Made by a program: the position numbers and the translations under genes. From contig JAQZBV010000017.1 in NCBI GenBank assembly GCA_029237685.1, forward strand, positions 1 through 46,901: a stretch of DNA of 46,901 bases. The letters are read 5' to 3'. This document shows, piece by piece, positions 24,907 through 33,715 of the stretch. Numbering within the stretch: position 1 is the stretch's first letter; each line of letters begins with the position of its first letter. The notes beneath the pieces were generated by a model. That model searched no databases and was not told the DNA's origin. It worked only from the letters and a program-made list of their open reading frames with translations. This DNA comes from Cytophagaceae bacterium (lineage in GTDB: Bacteria; Bacteroidota; Bacteroidia; Cytophagales; Cytophagaceae).

Positions 24907-25688
24907 ACGTATAATTCTCTTTTAATTACATTCGTCATTAAGGGAACTCTTACCCGGCTTGGGATTAAGCGCAGGAACAGCAGGCTGAAGGGGTTCAGTA
25001 CGATTACAGCATACTTTTGAAAGAGTTTATCCATGCTTTTCTGTGCAAAGGTGTGTGGCTCGATCAAACCGAGTTTAGCGAACAGGCCTTGTTTGTCAAT
25101 GCGTGCGGCGATCTCTAAACTGGTTTTCAGAGGTCCCGGATTCACTACGCTCACAAACACATTGGTGCCGCTAAGTTCTTCGTTGAGTCCGCGCGAGAAG
25201 GAATACACAAATGATTTGGATGCGGGATAAACGGTTTTGAAACCGATAGGAAAGAAAGCCGCCATGCTCGAAACGTTGAGTATATAGGCTTGAGGCTGTC
25301 TGATCAGGTTGGGTAGCAGCTGTCTGGTCAGTACGGAAGTCGCCATGATGTTCAGTTGAATGATGGTCGTGATGTATTGAGCACTGGCTTGCAAAAATGC
25401 TCTCGACCCTCCCGTACCGGCATTATTGATCAGAAGGAAAACTTCAAAATGTTGATTGACCCAGTCTGCCAAATCCAATACATTTTTATTGACCGATAAG
25501 TCGGTTTCGTAGTAATGCGTTTTGACGGAATAGCGGAGAGAAATTTCCAGGGAGAATACATCCAACTCTTCACCGGGAAGGCTGACTAAAATGATGTTGA
25601 TTCCTCTACGTGCAAGTTCGCTTACATATTCCTTACCTAACCCGCGGCTGGCTCCGGTAACGATGGCATATTGATTGGTGGTGGTCAT
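24903..25688 (-). CDS. SDR family NAD(P)-dependent oxidoreductase
   Basis: This 261-residue classical SDR has TGASRGLG (8-15), NNAGTGG (about 89-95), catalytic Ser in NVSSMAAF (about 137-144) and Y-P-A-S-K (about 153-157). A TDLS sequence follows strand 3, as expected. A C-terminal hydrophobic patch (NPFSLLFLRLIPSRVRVPLM) suggests membrane association. It resembles the 17-beta-hydroxysteroid / 3-ketoacyl reductase branch. It is the first gene of the operon, with an exact TAnnTTTG promoter box just upstream of its start. Confidence 0.9.
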   Translation of the reverse strand: MTTTNQYAIVTGASRGLGKEYVSELARRGINIILVSLPGEELDVFSLEISLRYSVKTHYYETDLSVNKNVLDLADWVNQHFEVFLLINNAGTGGSRAFLQASAQYITTIIQLNIMATSVLTRQLLPNLIRQPQAYILNVSSMAAFFPIGFKTVYPASKSFVYSFSRGLNEELSGTNVFVSVVNPGPLKTSLEIAARIDKQGLFAKLGLIEPHTFAQKSMDKLFQKYAVIVLNPFSLLFLRLIPSRVRVPLMTNVIKRELYV

Positions 25689-25712
25689 TTGCAGAACGAT
25701 TTAAATGTTCTA

Positions 25713-25720
25713 CAAATCTA
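25713..25720 (-). promoter_or_regulatory. Bacteroidota -7 box of SDR operon
   Basis: On the minus strand this is TAGATTTG, an exact TAnnTTTG match ending 25 bases before the SDR start codon. No clear -33 TTTG was found. Further upstream GTTCC (25742-25746) and GGAAC (25759-25763) form a short inverted repeat that could be an operator. Confidence 0.55.
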
Positions 25721-25826
25721 GGGCAGAGGCCTAGGGCTTATGTTCCGGTTTAAAAAGTGGAACTCCTTTTAGGGTTCAGTTTAATTTACTGACAATCAGT
25801 TTTTTGGTAAATCGGAACGTTCGTTG

Positions 25827-26933
25827 TTATAAAGTCGAACCACTTTTCTTGAAGTCTGAAGGCGTTAATCCGGTCATTTTTTTGAAGGCATTGTTAAAAG
25901 AGGTCTTCGAACTGAAGCCCGCCTCGTAGGCAATTCCCAGCAGGGAAAATTGTTCCATCTTAGGATTGGCCAGGAGTAATTTTGCTTCGCTGACTCTGTA
26001 CTGGTTGATGAAATTGAAGAAGTTTTTATCAAATCCGGAATTGATGACATAAGAAAGACGATGCGGAGTCGTATCAAATAAACCGGCCAATTTGACCAGG
26101 TTCAATTCCGGGTCCAGGTAAGGTTTCTCTTTGTTCATGAATTGATCCAGTTGATTTCTGAGAAGAATCAATTCTTCATCGGAAACGATTTTTTTCTTTT
26201 GTTCCTCGGATTCCGCTTCTTCTTCTAATGCGAGTATATCTTCCTTGGCGGCTTCACTGAAAGGAAAAATTTCTTTTTGTTTGATGGAATGGTAGGCAAT
26301 GTCAAAAACGATCACCGTGATAAATGCATTGACCCAAAGGCTCAAAGATTCGAAAGTAAAAAAGATGCTATGAACGATCACTACAAAAAGAATAAGGGCG
26401 ATTCCTATGATGATTCTTTTTAACCAGCTCAAATCACCGCCTGTATTGGAAGAAAACAGCAAGACATTTTTCTGGTGCTTGCTGATTTTGAAATACGCGG
26501 ACACGATATAGGCGGCTGACTGGCAGAGCATGATAATGATCAACGTATAACTAAGCGTCAGGTCATCGGATTTGATAGTGTAGAACAGCCAGAGCAAAAG
26601 GAGGTAGGCCGCTGAATGAAGCAAGTGCCAGGAAATTTCTTTCTGTATCTTAAAACGCGGATTCGAATAATACACGATACTGAAGTAGAACAACATGGCT
26701 ACATGGTATTGAAAGTAGCGAAAAGTAAGTTCCCAAAAGGAGCTCAACTCGTAATTGAAAAAGAATAGCAATACTTCGTCGATCCAAAAACTTGACCAGA
26801 TCAAAAGGAATATGCCAAACCACGTATTCGCGGCGATATTTACTTTCAGCGGATTGGTAATGGATAAAAAAGAAACCAACAGGATCGCGCTGAAGTTGAC
26901 GAGTATAAATAAGAGTGTAAGTTTCTCAAGCAT
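25827..26933 (-). CDS. Membrane-anchored AraC family regulator
   Basis: The 368-residue protein has about seven membrane helices in its N-terminal two thirds (about 5-215). An acidic linker follows (LALEEEAESEEQKKK), then a C-terminal AraC DNA-binding domain (about 265-365). That domain contains LVKLAGLFDTTPHRLSYVIN and FSLLGIAYEAGFSSKTSFNNAFKKMTGLTPSDFKKS, the two HTHs with the family signature. The arrangement is a one-component membrane sensor whose DNA-binding domain faces the cytoplasm. It is upstream of and on the same strand as the SDR-epimerase-START operon, 138 bp away, so it probably regulates that operon. Confidence 0.9.
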   Translation of the reverse strand: MLEKLTLLFILVNFSAILLVSFLSITNPLKVNIAANTWFGIFLLIWSSFWIDEVLLFFFNYELSSFWELTFRYFQYHVAMLFYFSIVYYSNPRFKIQKEISWHLLHSAAYLLLLWLFYTIKSDDLTLSYTLIIIMLCQSAAYIVSAYFKISKHQKNVLLFSSNTGGDLSWLKRIIIGIALILFVVIVHSIFFTFESLSLWVNAFITVIVFDIAYHSIKQKEIFPFSEAAKEDILALEEEAESEEQKKKIVSDEELILLRNQLDQFMNKEKPYLDPELNLVKLAGLFDTTPHRLSYVINSGFDKNFFNFINQYRVSEAKLLLANPKMEQFSLLGIAYEAGFSSKTSFNNAFKKMTGLTPSDFKKSGSTL

Positions 26934-27117
26934 GCAATAGACAATTGAAATTAATACCGCTGCACGGTGACTTTAAATTTACAGAAGGGAAAGGAATAAA
27001 CCTTTTTTTTCGGAGCGGTTTCTTTTTAATAAGCCACAATATATATAACACCAAGATAGAGGATACATAAAATGATAATAGACCAATTTTTGTTTCCTAT
27101 TAAGGGAATGCAATAAT

Positions 27118-27537
27118 TTAATCTTCTATCGCCTCAATCCCTTGCTGCTTCAGTTTTTCCAAATGATCCTTCATCGCTTGAAGCTGCTCCGGAGCATGTC
27201 CTTTCCATTCTTTCACTTCACCTGTCACTTTTATGGGACTTGCGGTGCGGTAGGATTTTGTTGGGTTGCCGGGAAATTTTTTATCCGTCAGATTCGGATC
27301 GTCTTCCATCGGGCCGGTTGCTTCTACGGTATAAATTCTACCTGGCCCATCACCCAAGGCCAGTTCAGCGCCCCAAACAGCGGCATCTAAGGTAGCGGTC
27401 AGGTAAACATAAGCAGCTTTCTTCTGCTTGCCGTAATTGGAGTTGAAACCCGGAGCGATCAGATCTCCATCTTTTAGGTTTGCTTTTGTGCCGTGGTAGA
27501 AAATCGTTGCTTGTTGCTCGCTGTTAGGTGTACTCAT
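27118..27537 (-). CDS. arr: NAD(+)-rifampin ADP-ribosyltransferase
   Basis: The 139-residue cytoplasmic enzyme matches the Arr family along its whole length: FYHGTKANLKDGDLI-PGFNSNYG, AYVYLTATLDAAVWGAELA, GRIY-VE-TGPMEDDPNLTDKKFPGNPTKSYR and W-GHAPEQLQAMKDHL. His15, Tyr45 and Asp80 line up at a constant offset of four with the His19, Tyr49 and Asp84 described for the mycobacterial enzyme. It transfers ADP-ribose from NAD to a rifamycin hydroxyl group, which inactivates the antibiotic. It lies 5 bases after the YcxB-like fusion gene. It is flanked by ordinary chromosomal genes, so it looks resident rather than carried on a mobile element. Confidence 0.9.
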   Translation of the reverse strand: MSTPNSEQQATIFYHGTKANLKDGDLIAPGFNSNYGKQKKAAYVYLTATLDAAVWGAELALGDGPGRIYTVEATGPMEDDPNLTDKKFPGNPTKSYRTASPIKVTGEVKEWKGHAPEQLQAMKDHLEKLKQQGIEAIED

Positions 27538-27542
27538 GGAAG

Positions 27543-28571
27543 TTATTGTTTTACAAAACCAAAATTAATCGTGTCGCCTTGTGTCACGGTAGGATAAATG
27601 TCGTCCAAGGTATTGGGCAGTCTGTCTATACCAACAGAAGATAAGGTATACTTGTCACGTATTTTGCTGTAATGGAAATAGTTTTCATTTTCTGTTTCCA
27701 AAAACGGATCATAAATAAAAAGGAATTCTTCTTCGGTTCGGAGTTGTCCCAAACTATCAGGATAGCTGCCCTTTTGTTGGTGAAAGAATTCAATGTTCTT
27801 AACAATGGAATTTAGCTCTGATTGCGCCATTTTAGATTTTGGTTCATCGAAGGGACTGCTAATGATTACAAAATTGGTAAACACATACCAAAAGACGACA
27901 GTAAATAAGATATCGGCGATTCCAATAACGATTAGTTTTTTGTCTTTATAAGTAAAAAGACCTTTGAACAGCAGGACGAATCCGGCAACTACACCGACAT
28001 TGGGAATGAGGCCAAGAAAGCCCCAATTGTATAGATGTCTTCCGTCCTGTTTTTGAATTGGCCCATTTGAGTGAAGCAATTTATTTTCTATGGACACATA
28101 AAAGAGATGGGCTTCATTAGCTGATGAAAAGTATTTTTTAGGAAGGATAAGACTGGAGAGGTTTGAATACCACGTAATATAAATATAATCTGGTAAGTCT
28201 TCCACTTGTTTGATGTCCTTCCACTGCCATGATTCTTTATGGGCTTCATATTGAATCTCAATCCCTATTTCAGTTGTTATAATGGTTATCTCTTCTAAAA
28301 GGTGTTTATGTGACTTTAGCGTTTTTGTCAGTCGCAAAGTAGATTTAATATAGGTTATAAGAAAAAAAATAAAAGTATAAGCAAACGCAGCACCTATAAA
28401 ATTGATCAGGTAACTAGTCAGTGTAAAAGGTCTGTCGCTTCCGTTGCAAACCGCAGCAATCAGCACGATGATAAATAGCTTTTGAGAGAGCTTGTGTTTG
28501 AAACAATAATAAGTAATGAATTTTTTATAATCTGCTGATGTCTTTTGTAGGGTTATTTCCATCGTTTGCAA
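27543..28571 (-). CDS. YcxB-like membrane protein fused to a pseudopilin-like C-terminal domain
   Basis: The 342-residue protein joins two parts. The N-terminal part (about 1-175) has two membrane helices (about 30-50, 55-75). A soluble region follows with IEIQYEAHKESWQWKDIKQVEDLPDYIYITW, as in YcxB-like domains. Two further helices (about 190-208, 217-237) come next. The C-terminal part (about 250-340) reads SELNSIVKNIEFFHQQKGSYPDSLGQLR and ends with YFHYSKIRDKYTLSSVGIDRLPNTLDDI. This resembles the C-terminal globular domain of GspG pseudopilins (Y-L-S-G-DG-GT-DDI). An ATG three codons in (28562) is an alternative start. It is co-transcribed with arr. Confidence 0.6.
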   Translation of the reverse strand: MQTMEITLQKTSADYKKFITYYCFKHKLSQKLFIIVLIAAVCNGSDRPFTLTSYLINFIGAAFAYTFIFFLITYIKSTLRLTKTLKSHKHLLEEITIITTEIGIEIQYEAHKESWQWKDIKQVEDLPDYIYITWYSNLSSLILPKKYFSSANEAHLFYVSIENKLLHSNGPIQKQDGRHLYNWGFLGLIPNVGVVAGFVLLFKGLFTYKDKKLIVIGIADILFTVVFWYVFTNFVIISSPFDEPKSKMAQSELNSIVKNIEFFHQQKGSYPDSLGQLRTEEEFLFIYDPFLETENENYFHYSKIRDKYTLSSVGIDRLPNTLDDIYPTVTQGDTINFGFVKQ

Positions 28572-28669
28572 TTTGAAAAGTTACTGGTATACCATTATTG
28601 GAGTCGTGCCTGCTTATTCGATAAAGCAAATAACGGTTTTTTGTTTGTTATTTTATGTGCCGATGTTAC

Positions 28670-28711
28670 AAAAAATAAAATCCCTTGCTCTGTTGAGAGT
28701 CAAGGGATTTT
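28670..28711 (-). terminator. Terminator of GH43 gene
   Basis: AAAATCCCTTG plus CTCT (28677-28691), loop GTTG, and AGAG, one bulged T, CAAGGGATTTT (28696-28711) form a long stem. A T-run follows on the minus strand. It lies 22 bases after the GH43 stop. Confidence 0.9.
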
Positions 28712-28732
28712 ATTTTGTAAAGCTATTCTCTT

Positions 28733-31700
28733 TTATTCCAGTTTCATCATTTTTTGTCGCACAATGCCTGCAACAGATTTTACTTGTACAATGTACATAC
28801 CCGAAGGAAATTGGCTGGCATCAAACAAGAAGTGATGTTCTCCTTCGGTCAGGTATCCTTCATTGATGACCTTAACCAACTCTCCGGTTTTGTTAAACAC
28901 AGTTACCGTTACATCACCTGCTTGTTCTACCTGAAGTGTAAGGTCCGTACTTTGAGCGAATGGATTAGGAGAATTGCTAATCAGTGCGGAAGCGGAAGCA
29001 AGATCATTTTCCTCTCTGGCCGTACAAGATCCCAATAAGGTCCAGGCATCCTGCCAATATGAACCTGTACCGGGCGCATAGGCCCATGCTGCTCCGTTGC
29101 ACCAACCTGAGTAAGGGAAAGGTTTGCATTCGTAGCGGCTGTTGACATTCTTCACTTTGCTGCCGGCTGTATAACCACCGTTTTCTGTATAGGTAGGAAG
29201 TGAAGAACAAACATTCGTTGTAGGTTTGTTGACCACTACTGTTCTTGCAGCAGAAACAGCGCTTGCTCCTTTGTTGTCTGTTGCTTTGGCTGTAATGGAA
29301 TAAGTACCTACCGCAACACCGGTCCATGTATACGAGTAGGGGCTTGCCGTTTTTTCTCCAATCTTAGTCGGACCATGAAAGAACTCTACTTTTGCTATTG
29401 TGCCATCCGTATCTGAAGCAGAAGCGGTAATGTTGATACTGGCCGGAGCACTATAGACGGCGTTGTTGGCCGGTGATGTCAGGCTTACTTTAGGTGATTG
29501 ATTAGGCGCTGCATTTACTTTGACCACAACGGCTGCGGAAGCAGTTGAACCTCCTCTGTCGTCTGTCGCTTTTGCTGTGATAGAGTATGTTCCGGCCGCA
29601 ACGCCCGTCCAGTTATAGGAATAGGGGCTTGCCGTTTTCTCTCCAAGCTTAGTCGTACCGTTGAAGAACTCTACTTTGGCAATGGAACCGTCACTGTCTG
29701 TAGCAGCCGCAGTGATCGTAATGTTGGCGGGTGCCGTGTAAGTAGCGTTGTTTGCTGGAGCAGTCAAACTAACAGCCGGTAGTTTATTGGCTGCGCTGTA
29801 TATTGTTATTGTTCGGGCAGCAGAAGTATTCGTCAAACCTTTATTGTCTGTTGCTCTGGCCGTGATGCTGTAGGTGCCTGCCACAGGGTTAGTCCAGCTA
29901 TAAGTGTATGGAGCCGTTGTTTTTTCTCCGAGTTTGGTTGTGCCCCTGAAAAATTCCACTTTACTGATTGAGCCGTCTTTGTCCGAAGCAGAAGCCGTGA
30001 TGCTGATGCTGGAGGGAGCGGTATAAGTTGCATTGTTGGCAGGTGCCGTAAGACTCACTACCGGTGTGCTATTTATGCTGCCTCTACTAAAGGTGGCATC
30101 TTTGAATCCTGTTCCCGCGCTGACTGATTCTATATACAACAAATAATTTCTATGACGAAGGTATTGTCCTGGATGGTTGTATGATTCAAAAGAGACTTTC
30201 GAAGCATCCGCTAATCCCGGACGAATATAGAATGTTGCTTCTTCACGGAACGTTGCGGATCCGTTGTGAGGTTGTGACCAGGCTTCTCCTTTGTTGTAGC
30301 GAAGATAATTTCCCGGCACATTCACCGACTGAAACGATATGCCCTTTCCAGCCAATCCCGGCACCATTCTCCATTGTCCATATTCTGCGGGAGAAACATC
30401 CTTACCTATACTGGCTCTGTTGTTTTGATGACGGATAAAATGACCCGCGAAGTTGAAACTTTCCCAGGAAGTCGGTGCATTGGTTTCTAATCGCTCCAAT
30501 TTAAAATGCTGTTGCGCATTGCCGAGGTAATCGTAGATCTGAAGCTTCGCGCCATTGTTTGTACCACCAAACTGTATGTCCAGCACTTTGCCTGATTTTT
30601 TAGATTTGATACGATAGATTCCGTTGGAAACTTGTTCGATGATCCACTTTTGACAATCGGATCCGCTGGGTGTCCACATTCTTACACTGGTACCGTTGGC
30701 ACTAGAACAATTTTCTACATCCAGCGCCAATCCTCCTTTGACCGCATTGATCGAGTAGTAACCATCCGGTGTGGCAATAAGGTGCCATTTCTGACAATCC
30801 AACCCATTGTCTTCCCATTGATGAACCACAGTGCCACGCATAGCTGAACATCCTGAGACGTCCAATGGTTTGTTGCTGCTCGTTACTTTTAGTTTATAGA
30901 TACCATTGGGCAAAAGCGCATTGGACGGCAGCGCAGGTTCTCCTGAAGGTGCCGTTAAATAAGCTCCCGTAGGATCGGCAAGGCCTAAGGAGGGGAACCC
31001 ATTCGCATCCCAATTTACTTTTTGTGCTCTTGTGGTACGACTACCCCCGCAATCGCCGGTGGCATCGGGTGTAGCATGGTAGGTAAACCATGTTTCTTTA
31101 CCATCAGGTGATTTGAAAAATGAATGGTGACCCGGACCGTAAACATCTCTTCCCGGAAATTTTGCAAACAAAGGTTGATCGTGCTTTTTCCAAGACGCGG
31201 CATTCAATGGATCTCCACCTTCTGTCATGTACAATGTAGCGATGAGGTAGTTTTCTGTCCAGCAGCCGTTCGCTGAATAAGTCAGGAAAATTTTACCGTT
31301 GTGTTTGATGATGGCTGGACCTTCGTTCACACTGCCGTCTTTTTCCCAACTTAATTGCGGGCTGGACAACAGCACTCTTCCCGGTTGCAAGGTCCACGCA
31401 TTGGTCATGCGGGCAATGTATAAACGTTGGGGCTTATCTCCATCAGTTGCTTTCGCTACTCCCGACCAAATAAAATAGAGTTTACCATTTGTTTCTAACA
31501 CTGTACCATCAATGGCCCACAAATCATTCTGTGAATCGTAAATCTTGCCTTTGTGTACCCATGATCCACTCATCGGATCTGTGGCAGAATTTTCAATGAC
31601 ATAAGTACGTTGTCCTTCTCCTGTGTATTTGGCAGTATAATAAATATACCACTTGTTGTTGAGTCTGAACATTTCCGGTGCCCAGTAATCACAGCAAGGT

Positions 31701-31945
31701 CCTCCGTTGGCGGAGGAAAATACTTTGGTCATGGTGGTATGTTTTAAGCCTTCCAGTGTTTGGGCTTTTTTAATGTATACGCCGTTGCCACTTGTACCGG
31801 TATAATAATACCAGCCGTTGTGATGAACAATGTTCGGATCAGGATTAGATCCAAATGGAGCAACGAAGGTTTGTGCGTTGACGGATGTGAAGAAGATACA
31901 TACGTAAAATAGTAAGCACAGATAGAAGCGGTAGGTCTGTTTCAT
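28733..31945 (-). CDS. Multimodular secreted GH43 glycoside hydrolase (T9SS cargo)
   Basis: The 1070-residue enzyme has a signal peptide (1-24) and an N-terminal GH43 five-bladed propeller (about 25-325). The catalytic set fits the family: Asp36 in NPDPNIV (base), Asp146 in WAIDGT (pKa modulator) and Glu208 in NEGPAI (acid). A ricin-type beta-trefoil (CBM13-like, about 345-485, with C-QW / DCQKW repeats) and an AbfB/CBM42-like arabinose-binding domain (about 490-620) follow. Then come three Ig-like repeats (about 628-715, 723-810, 818-905), a CBM5/12-like chitin-binding module (about 912-975) and a T9SS sorting domain (985-1070). The CBM42 points to arabinan or arabinoxylan side chains as substrate. 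The 17-base gap after the 31963 gene indicates co-transcription. Confidence 0.9.
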   Translation of the reverse strand: MKQTYRFYLCLLFYVCIFFTSVNAQTFVAPFGSNPDPNIVHHNGWYYYTGTSGNGVYIKKAQTLEGLKHTTMTKVFSSANGGPCCDYWAPEMFRLNNKWYIYYTAKYTGEGQRTYVIENSATDPMSGSWVHKGKIYDSQNDLWAIDGTVLETNGKLYFIWSGVAKATDGDKPQRLYIARMTNAWTLQPGRVLLSSPQLSWEKDGSVNEGPAIIKHNGKIFLTYSANGCWTENYLIATLYMTEGGDPLNAASWKKHDQPLFAKFPGRDVYGPGHHSFFKSPDGKETWFTYHATPDATGDCGGSRTTRAQKVNWDANGFPSLGLADPTGAYLTAPSGEPALPSNALLPNGIYKLKVTSSNKPLDVSGCSAMRGTVVHQWEDNGLDCQKWHLIATPDGYYSINAVKGGLALDVENCSSANGTSVRMWTPSGSDCQKWIIEQVSNGIYRIKSKKSGKVLDIQFGGTNNGAKLQIYDYLGNAQQHFKLERLETNAPTSWESFNFAGHFIRHQNNRASIGKDVSPAEYGQWRMVPGLAGKGISFQSVNVPGNYLRYNKGEAWSQPHNGSATFREEATFYIRPGLADASKVSFESYNHPGQYLRHRNYLLYIESVSAGTGFKDATFSRGSINSTPVVSLTAPANNATYTAPSSISITASASDKDGSISKVEFFRGTTKLGEKTTAPYTYSWTNPVAGTYSITARATDNKGLTNTSAARTITIYSAANKLPAVSLTAPANNATYTAPANITITAAATDSDGSIAKVEFFNGTTKLGEKTASPYSYNWTGVAAGTYSITAKATDDRGGSTASAAVVVKVNAAPNQSPKVSLTSPANNAVYSAPASINITASASDTDGTIAKVEFFHGPTKIGEKTASPYSYTWTGVAVGTYSITAKATDNKGASAVSAARTVVVNKPTTNVCSSLPTYTENGGYTAGSKVKNVNSRYECKPFPYSGWCNGAAWAYAPGTGSYWQDAWTLLGSCTAREENDLASASALISNSPNPFAQSTDLTLQVEQAGDVTVTVFNKTGELVKVINEGYLTEGEHHFLFDASQFPSGMYIVQVKSVAGIVRQKMMKLE
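29230..30065 (-). repeat. Three tandem Ig-like coding repeats
   Basis: Within the GH43 gene, three units of about 95 codons repeat at DNA and protein level. Each starts with VSLT-PANNA-Y and contains KVEFF-G-TK-GEKT--PY-Y-WT. They are spacers between the catalytic/CBM half and the C-terminal chitin-binding-like module. High similarity between units suggests recent duplication or recombination. Confidence 0.8.
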
Positions 31946-31962
31946 AAATATTCTTTTTGAAA

Positions 31963-33630
31963 TTAGTTCTTAATAAACTTTGCACTAAGCTTGTTGCCAT
32001 CTTTACTAACCGTAATCGTATAGATGCCGTCTTTCAATAAGGACACATCAAGGCTATTCGAATTCATTTGCGATATGTTTAGTACATTATTCCCTGAAGC
32101 ATCGATGATAGTGATTTCAGCGCCAGTCAGATCTTGTAAAGAGTTGATGTTCATGATGGTCTCTGCAGGATTTGGAAATACTTCAAAATCGTTGGTTTCA
32201 TCTAGTGAAAGTGTAGGGGCCTTTTGTTCTGTGAGCTCTTGAGCCGACACTTGTTCTATGGATTCTTCGTTGTCAAGGATGAACCATGCGGCATCTGCAA
32301 TGGCATAACCTTCTCCGCTGCCGGCATCAAGTGTTAGTTTATTGTTTTCTGAGTTGCCCGCATTGAAGTAGTATTTTCCAAGGTATACCCAGGAACCACT
32401 ATTGGTTTGTTGACTTCTTCTTGTTTCTGTTACATTGCCTTCATGGTATACTTTGTATAGAATACTGGAAGGACGGTTGTCTTCCGCAGGCCATCTGACC
32501 AATACTTTGTAAAATCCTGATACAGGGAAAGTCGGTTTCCATTTCGCCCATGATCCAGGGTTAGTGGCTGCATGGTTGTCATGCAAGTAATTGGGGCCAT
32601 AGTAACCTTTCGTACTGGATGAACTTATCCAAGAACCTCCTTGTGAGAAGCCATTGCTGTTGTTGTCAATGACAATATTCGTAGAAGGAACTTCGAATGC
32701 GTAAGCGATGGTTTGTTTTAGCCTTTCCCCTGTGGTGTAGAACATATTCCATCTGTTGTTTTCATAGAATAAAAAGCAATCCGCTGCTTTGCCAAGTTCA
32801 GGATAATGAGGGGCAGGGTTATAAAATATTCCCTTATGAATTTCTTGATTAAAGCTGCTACCCACTTCTGTATAATGTATTTTACCGGAAGCTCCATGGT
32901 AGATGATGTAATGCTTGCCTCCATTTGCCCAGTAGAAAGGAGCAGATAATTGACCGCCCTCTGCCGCATTAGAAGTGATCAAGGCTGGATCTCTCGGCGT
33001 AAATTTTTTCCCATCCTTGGAAGTGGCCAGTCCTATTCTTCTTCCATGTCCGGATTTGATCAGCATCATGACCATGGTATAGCGATCTCCGATTCCTGGT
33101 ATCGTGTATTCAAAAACTTTGGCATATGAACACTCCGTAAAGTCCGCTCCCCAATCTGAAGTTTTCAGCGCTGCGTTGTCTTGGGCAAGCTCCCAGTTGA
33201 TCCCATCTGTAGAATGTGCCCAACGGGTTGTTGTGTTTTCTCCATGAAAATACAAGAAGTATTTTTGGTACTGTGGCATCCAAACTACTTGGGGGGAAGA
33301 GACGTGTGTCACATTGAACATGCCCTGATGTTTGTTCGATAGAATAGGATTGTTCGCGTATTCAGTAAACGGACCGGTAATCGAGTTGGAATAAGCCATG
33401 CAGATGCCAGCCGGCGCGTCGTGTGGCGCGTAGTACAGGTAGTATTTACCCAAAGGATTTGCAATATGGTCCGTCGCTTTGATGACACAAGGGAAAATGA
33501 ATTCATCGGTAGGATTGTATTGCATCTGATCTTTATAGATCAAGACTTTGGAATAAGCCAATTGCAAAGGTTGTGCGTGTAGTTGAAAGAAGGTACTACT
33601 CATCAGAAGTATAAAAACAATTTTTCTCAT
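31963..33630 (-). CDS. Secreted GH43/GH117-like five-bladed propeller protein (T9SS cargo)
   Basis: The 555-residue product has a signal peptide (1-19). Residues about 22-310 form a five-bladed propeller like GH43/GH117 enzymes, with FIFPCVIKATD, YYLYYAPHDAPAGICMAYSNS--GPFTEY and SSPQVVWMPQYQKYFLYFHG. The next domain (about 315-450) resembles the golvesin / xanthan-lyase C-terminal domain (SGFYKVLVRWPA, then SGSWVYLGKYYFNAGN, then ADAAWFIL). A T9SS sorting domain (about 475-555, FEVFPNPAETIMNINS, ending KFIKN) follows. The catalytic acid could not be assigned with confidence. It is upstream of and co-transcribed with the GH43 gene. Confidence 0.75.
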   Translation of the reverse strand: MRKIVFILLMSSTFFQLHAQPLQLAYSKVLIYKDQMQYNPTDEFIFPCVIKATDHIANPLGKYYLYYAPHDAPAGICMAYSNSITGPFTEYANNPILSNKHQGMFNVTHVSSPQVVWMPQYQKYFLYFHGENTTTRWAHSTDGINWELAQDNAALKTSDWGADFTECSYAKVFEYTIPGIGDRYTMVMMLIKSGHGRRIGLATSKDGKKFTPRDPALITSNAAEGGQLSAPFYWANGGKHYIIYHGASGKIHYTEVGSSFNQEIHKGIFYNPAPHYPELGKAADCFLFYENNRWNMFYTTGERLKQTIAYAFEVPSTNIVIDNNSNGFSQGGSWISSSSTKGYYGPNYLHDNHAATNPGSWAKWKPTFPVSGFYKVLVRWPAEDNRPSSILYKVYHEGNVTETRRSQQTNSGSWVYLGKYYFNAGNSENNKLTLDAGSGEGYAIADAAWFILDNEESIEQVSAQELTEQKAPTLSLDETNDFEVFPNPAETIMNINSLQDLTGAEITIIDASGNNVLNISQMNSNSLDVSLLKDGIYTITVSKDGNKLSAKFIKN

Positions 33631-33668
33631 AGCGTTTTAGTTGAGGAGAATAAAGATTTCGTTAAGGA

Positions 33669-33702
33669 TAAAAATCCCCCGCTTCGTATAGAGGCGGGGG
33701 AT
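33669..33702 (-). terminator. Terminator of GH16 gene
   Basis: On the minus strand ATCCCCCGC with CTC pairs with GAAGCGGGGGAT across a 5-nt loop, about 12 bp of GC-rich stem. TTTTTATCC follows. It ends 14 bases beyond the GH16 stop. Confidence 0.95.
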
Positions 33703-33715
33703 GAAACAAACACAC

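Noticed and set aside
27118..27537. Mobile resistance cassette carrying arr
   Set aside because: No integrase, attC-like site, IS or transposon ends are nearby. The gene is co-transcribed with a chromosomal membrane protein gene.
29230..30065. CRISPR-like or tandem repeat array
   Set aside because: The units are about 285 bp, in frame and code for Ig-like domains; there are no short repeats with spacers.
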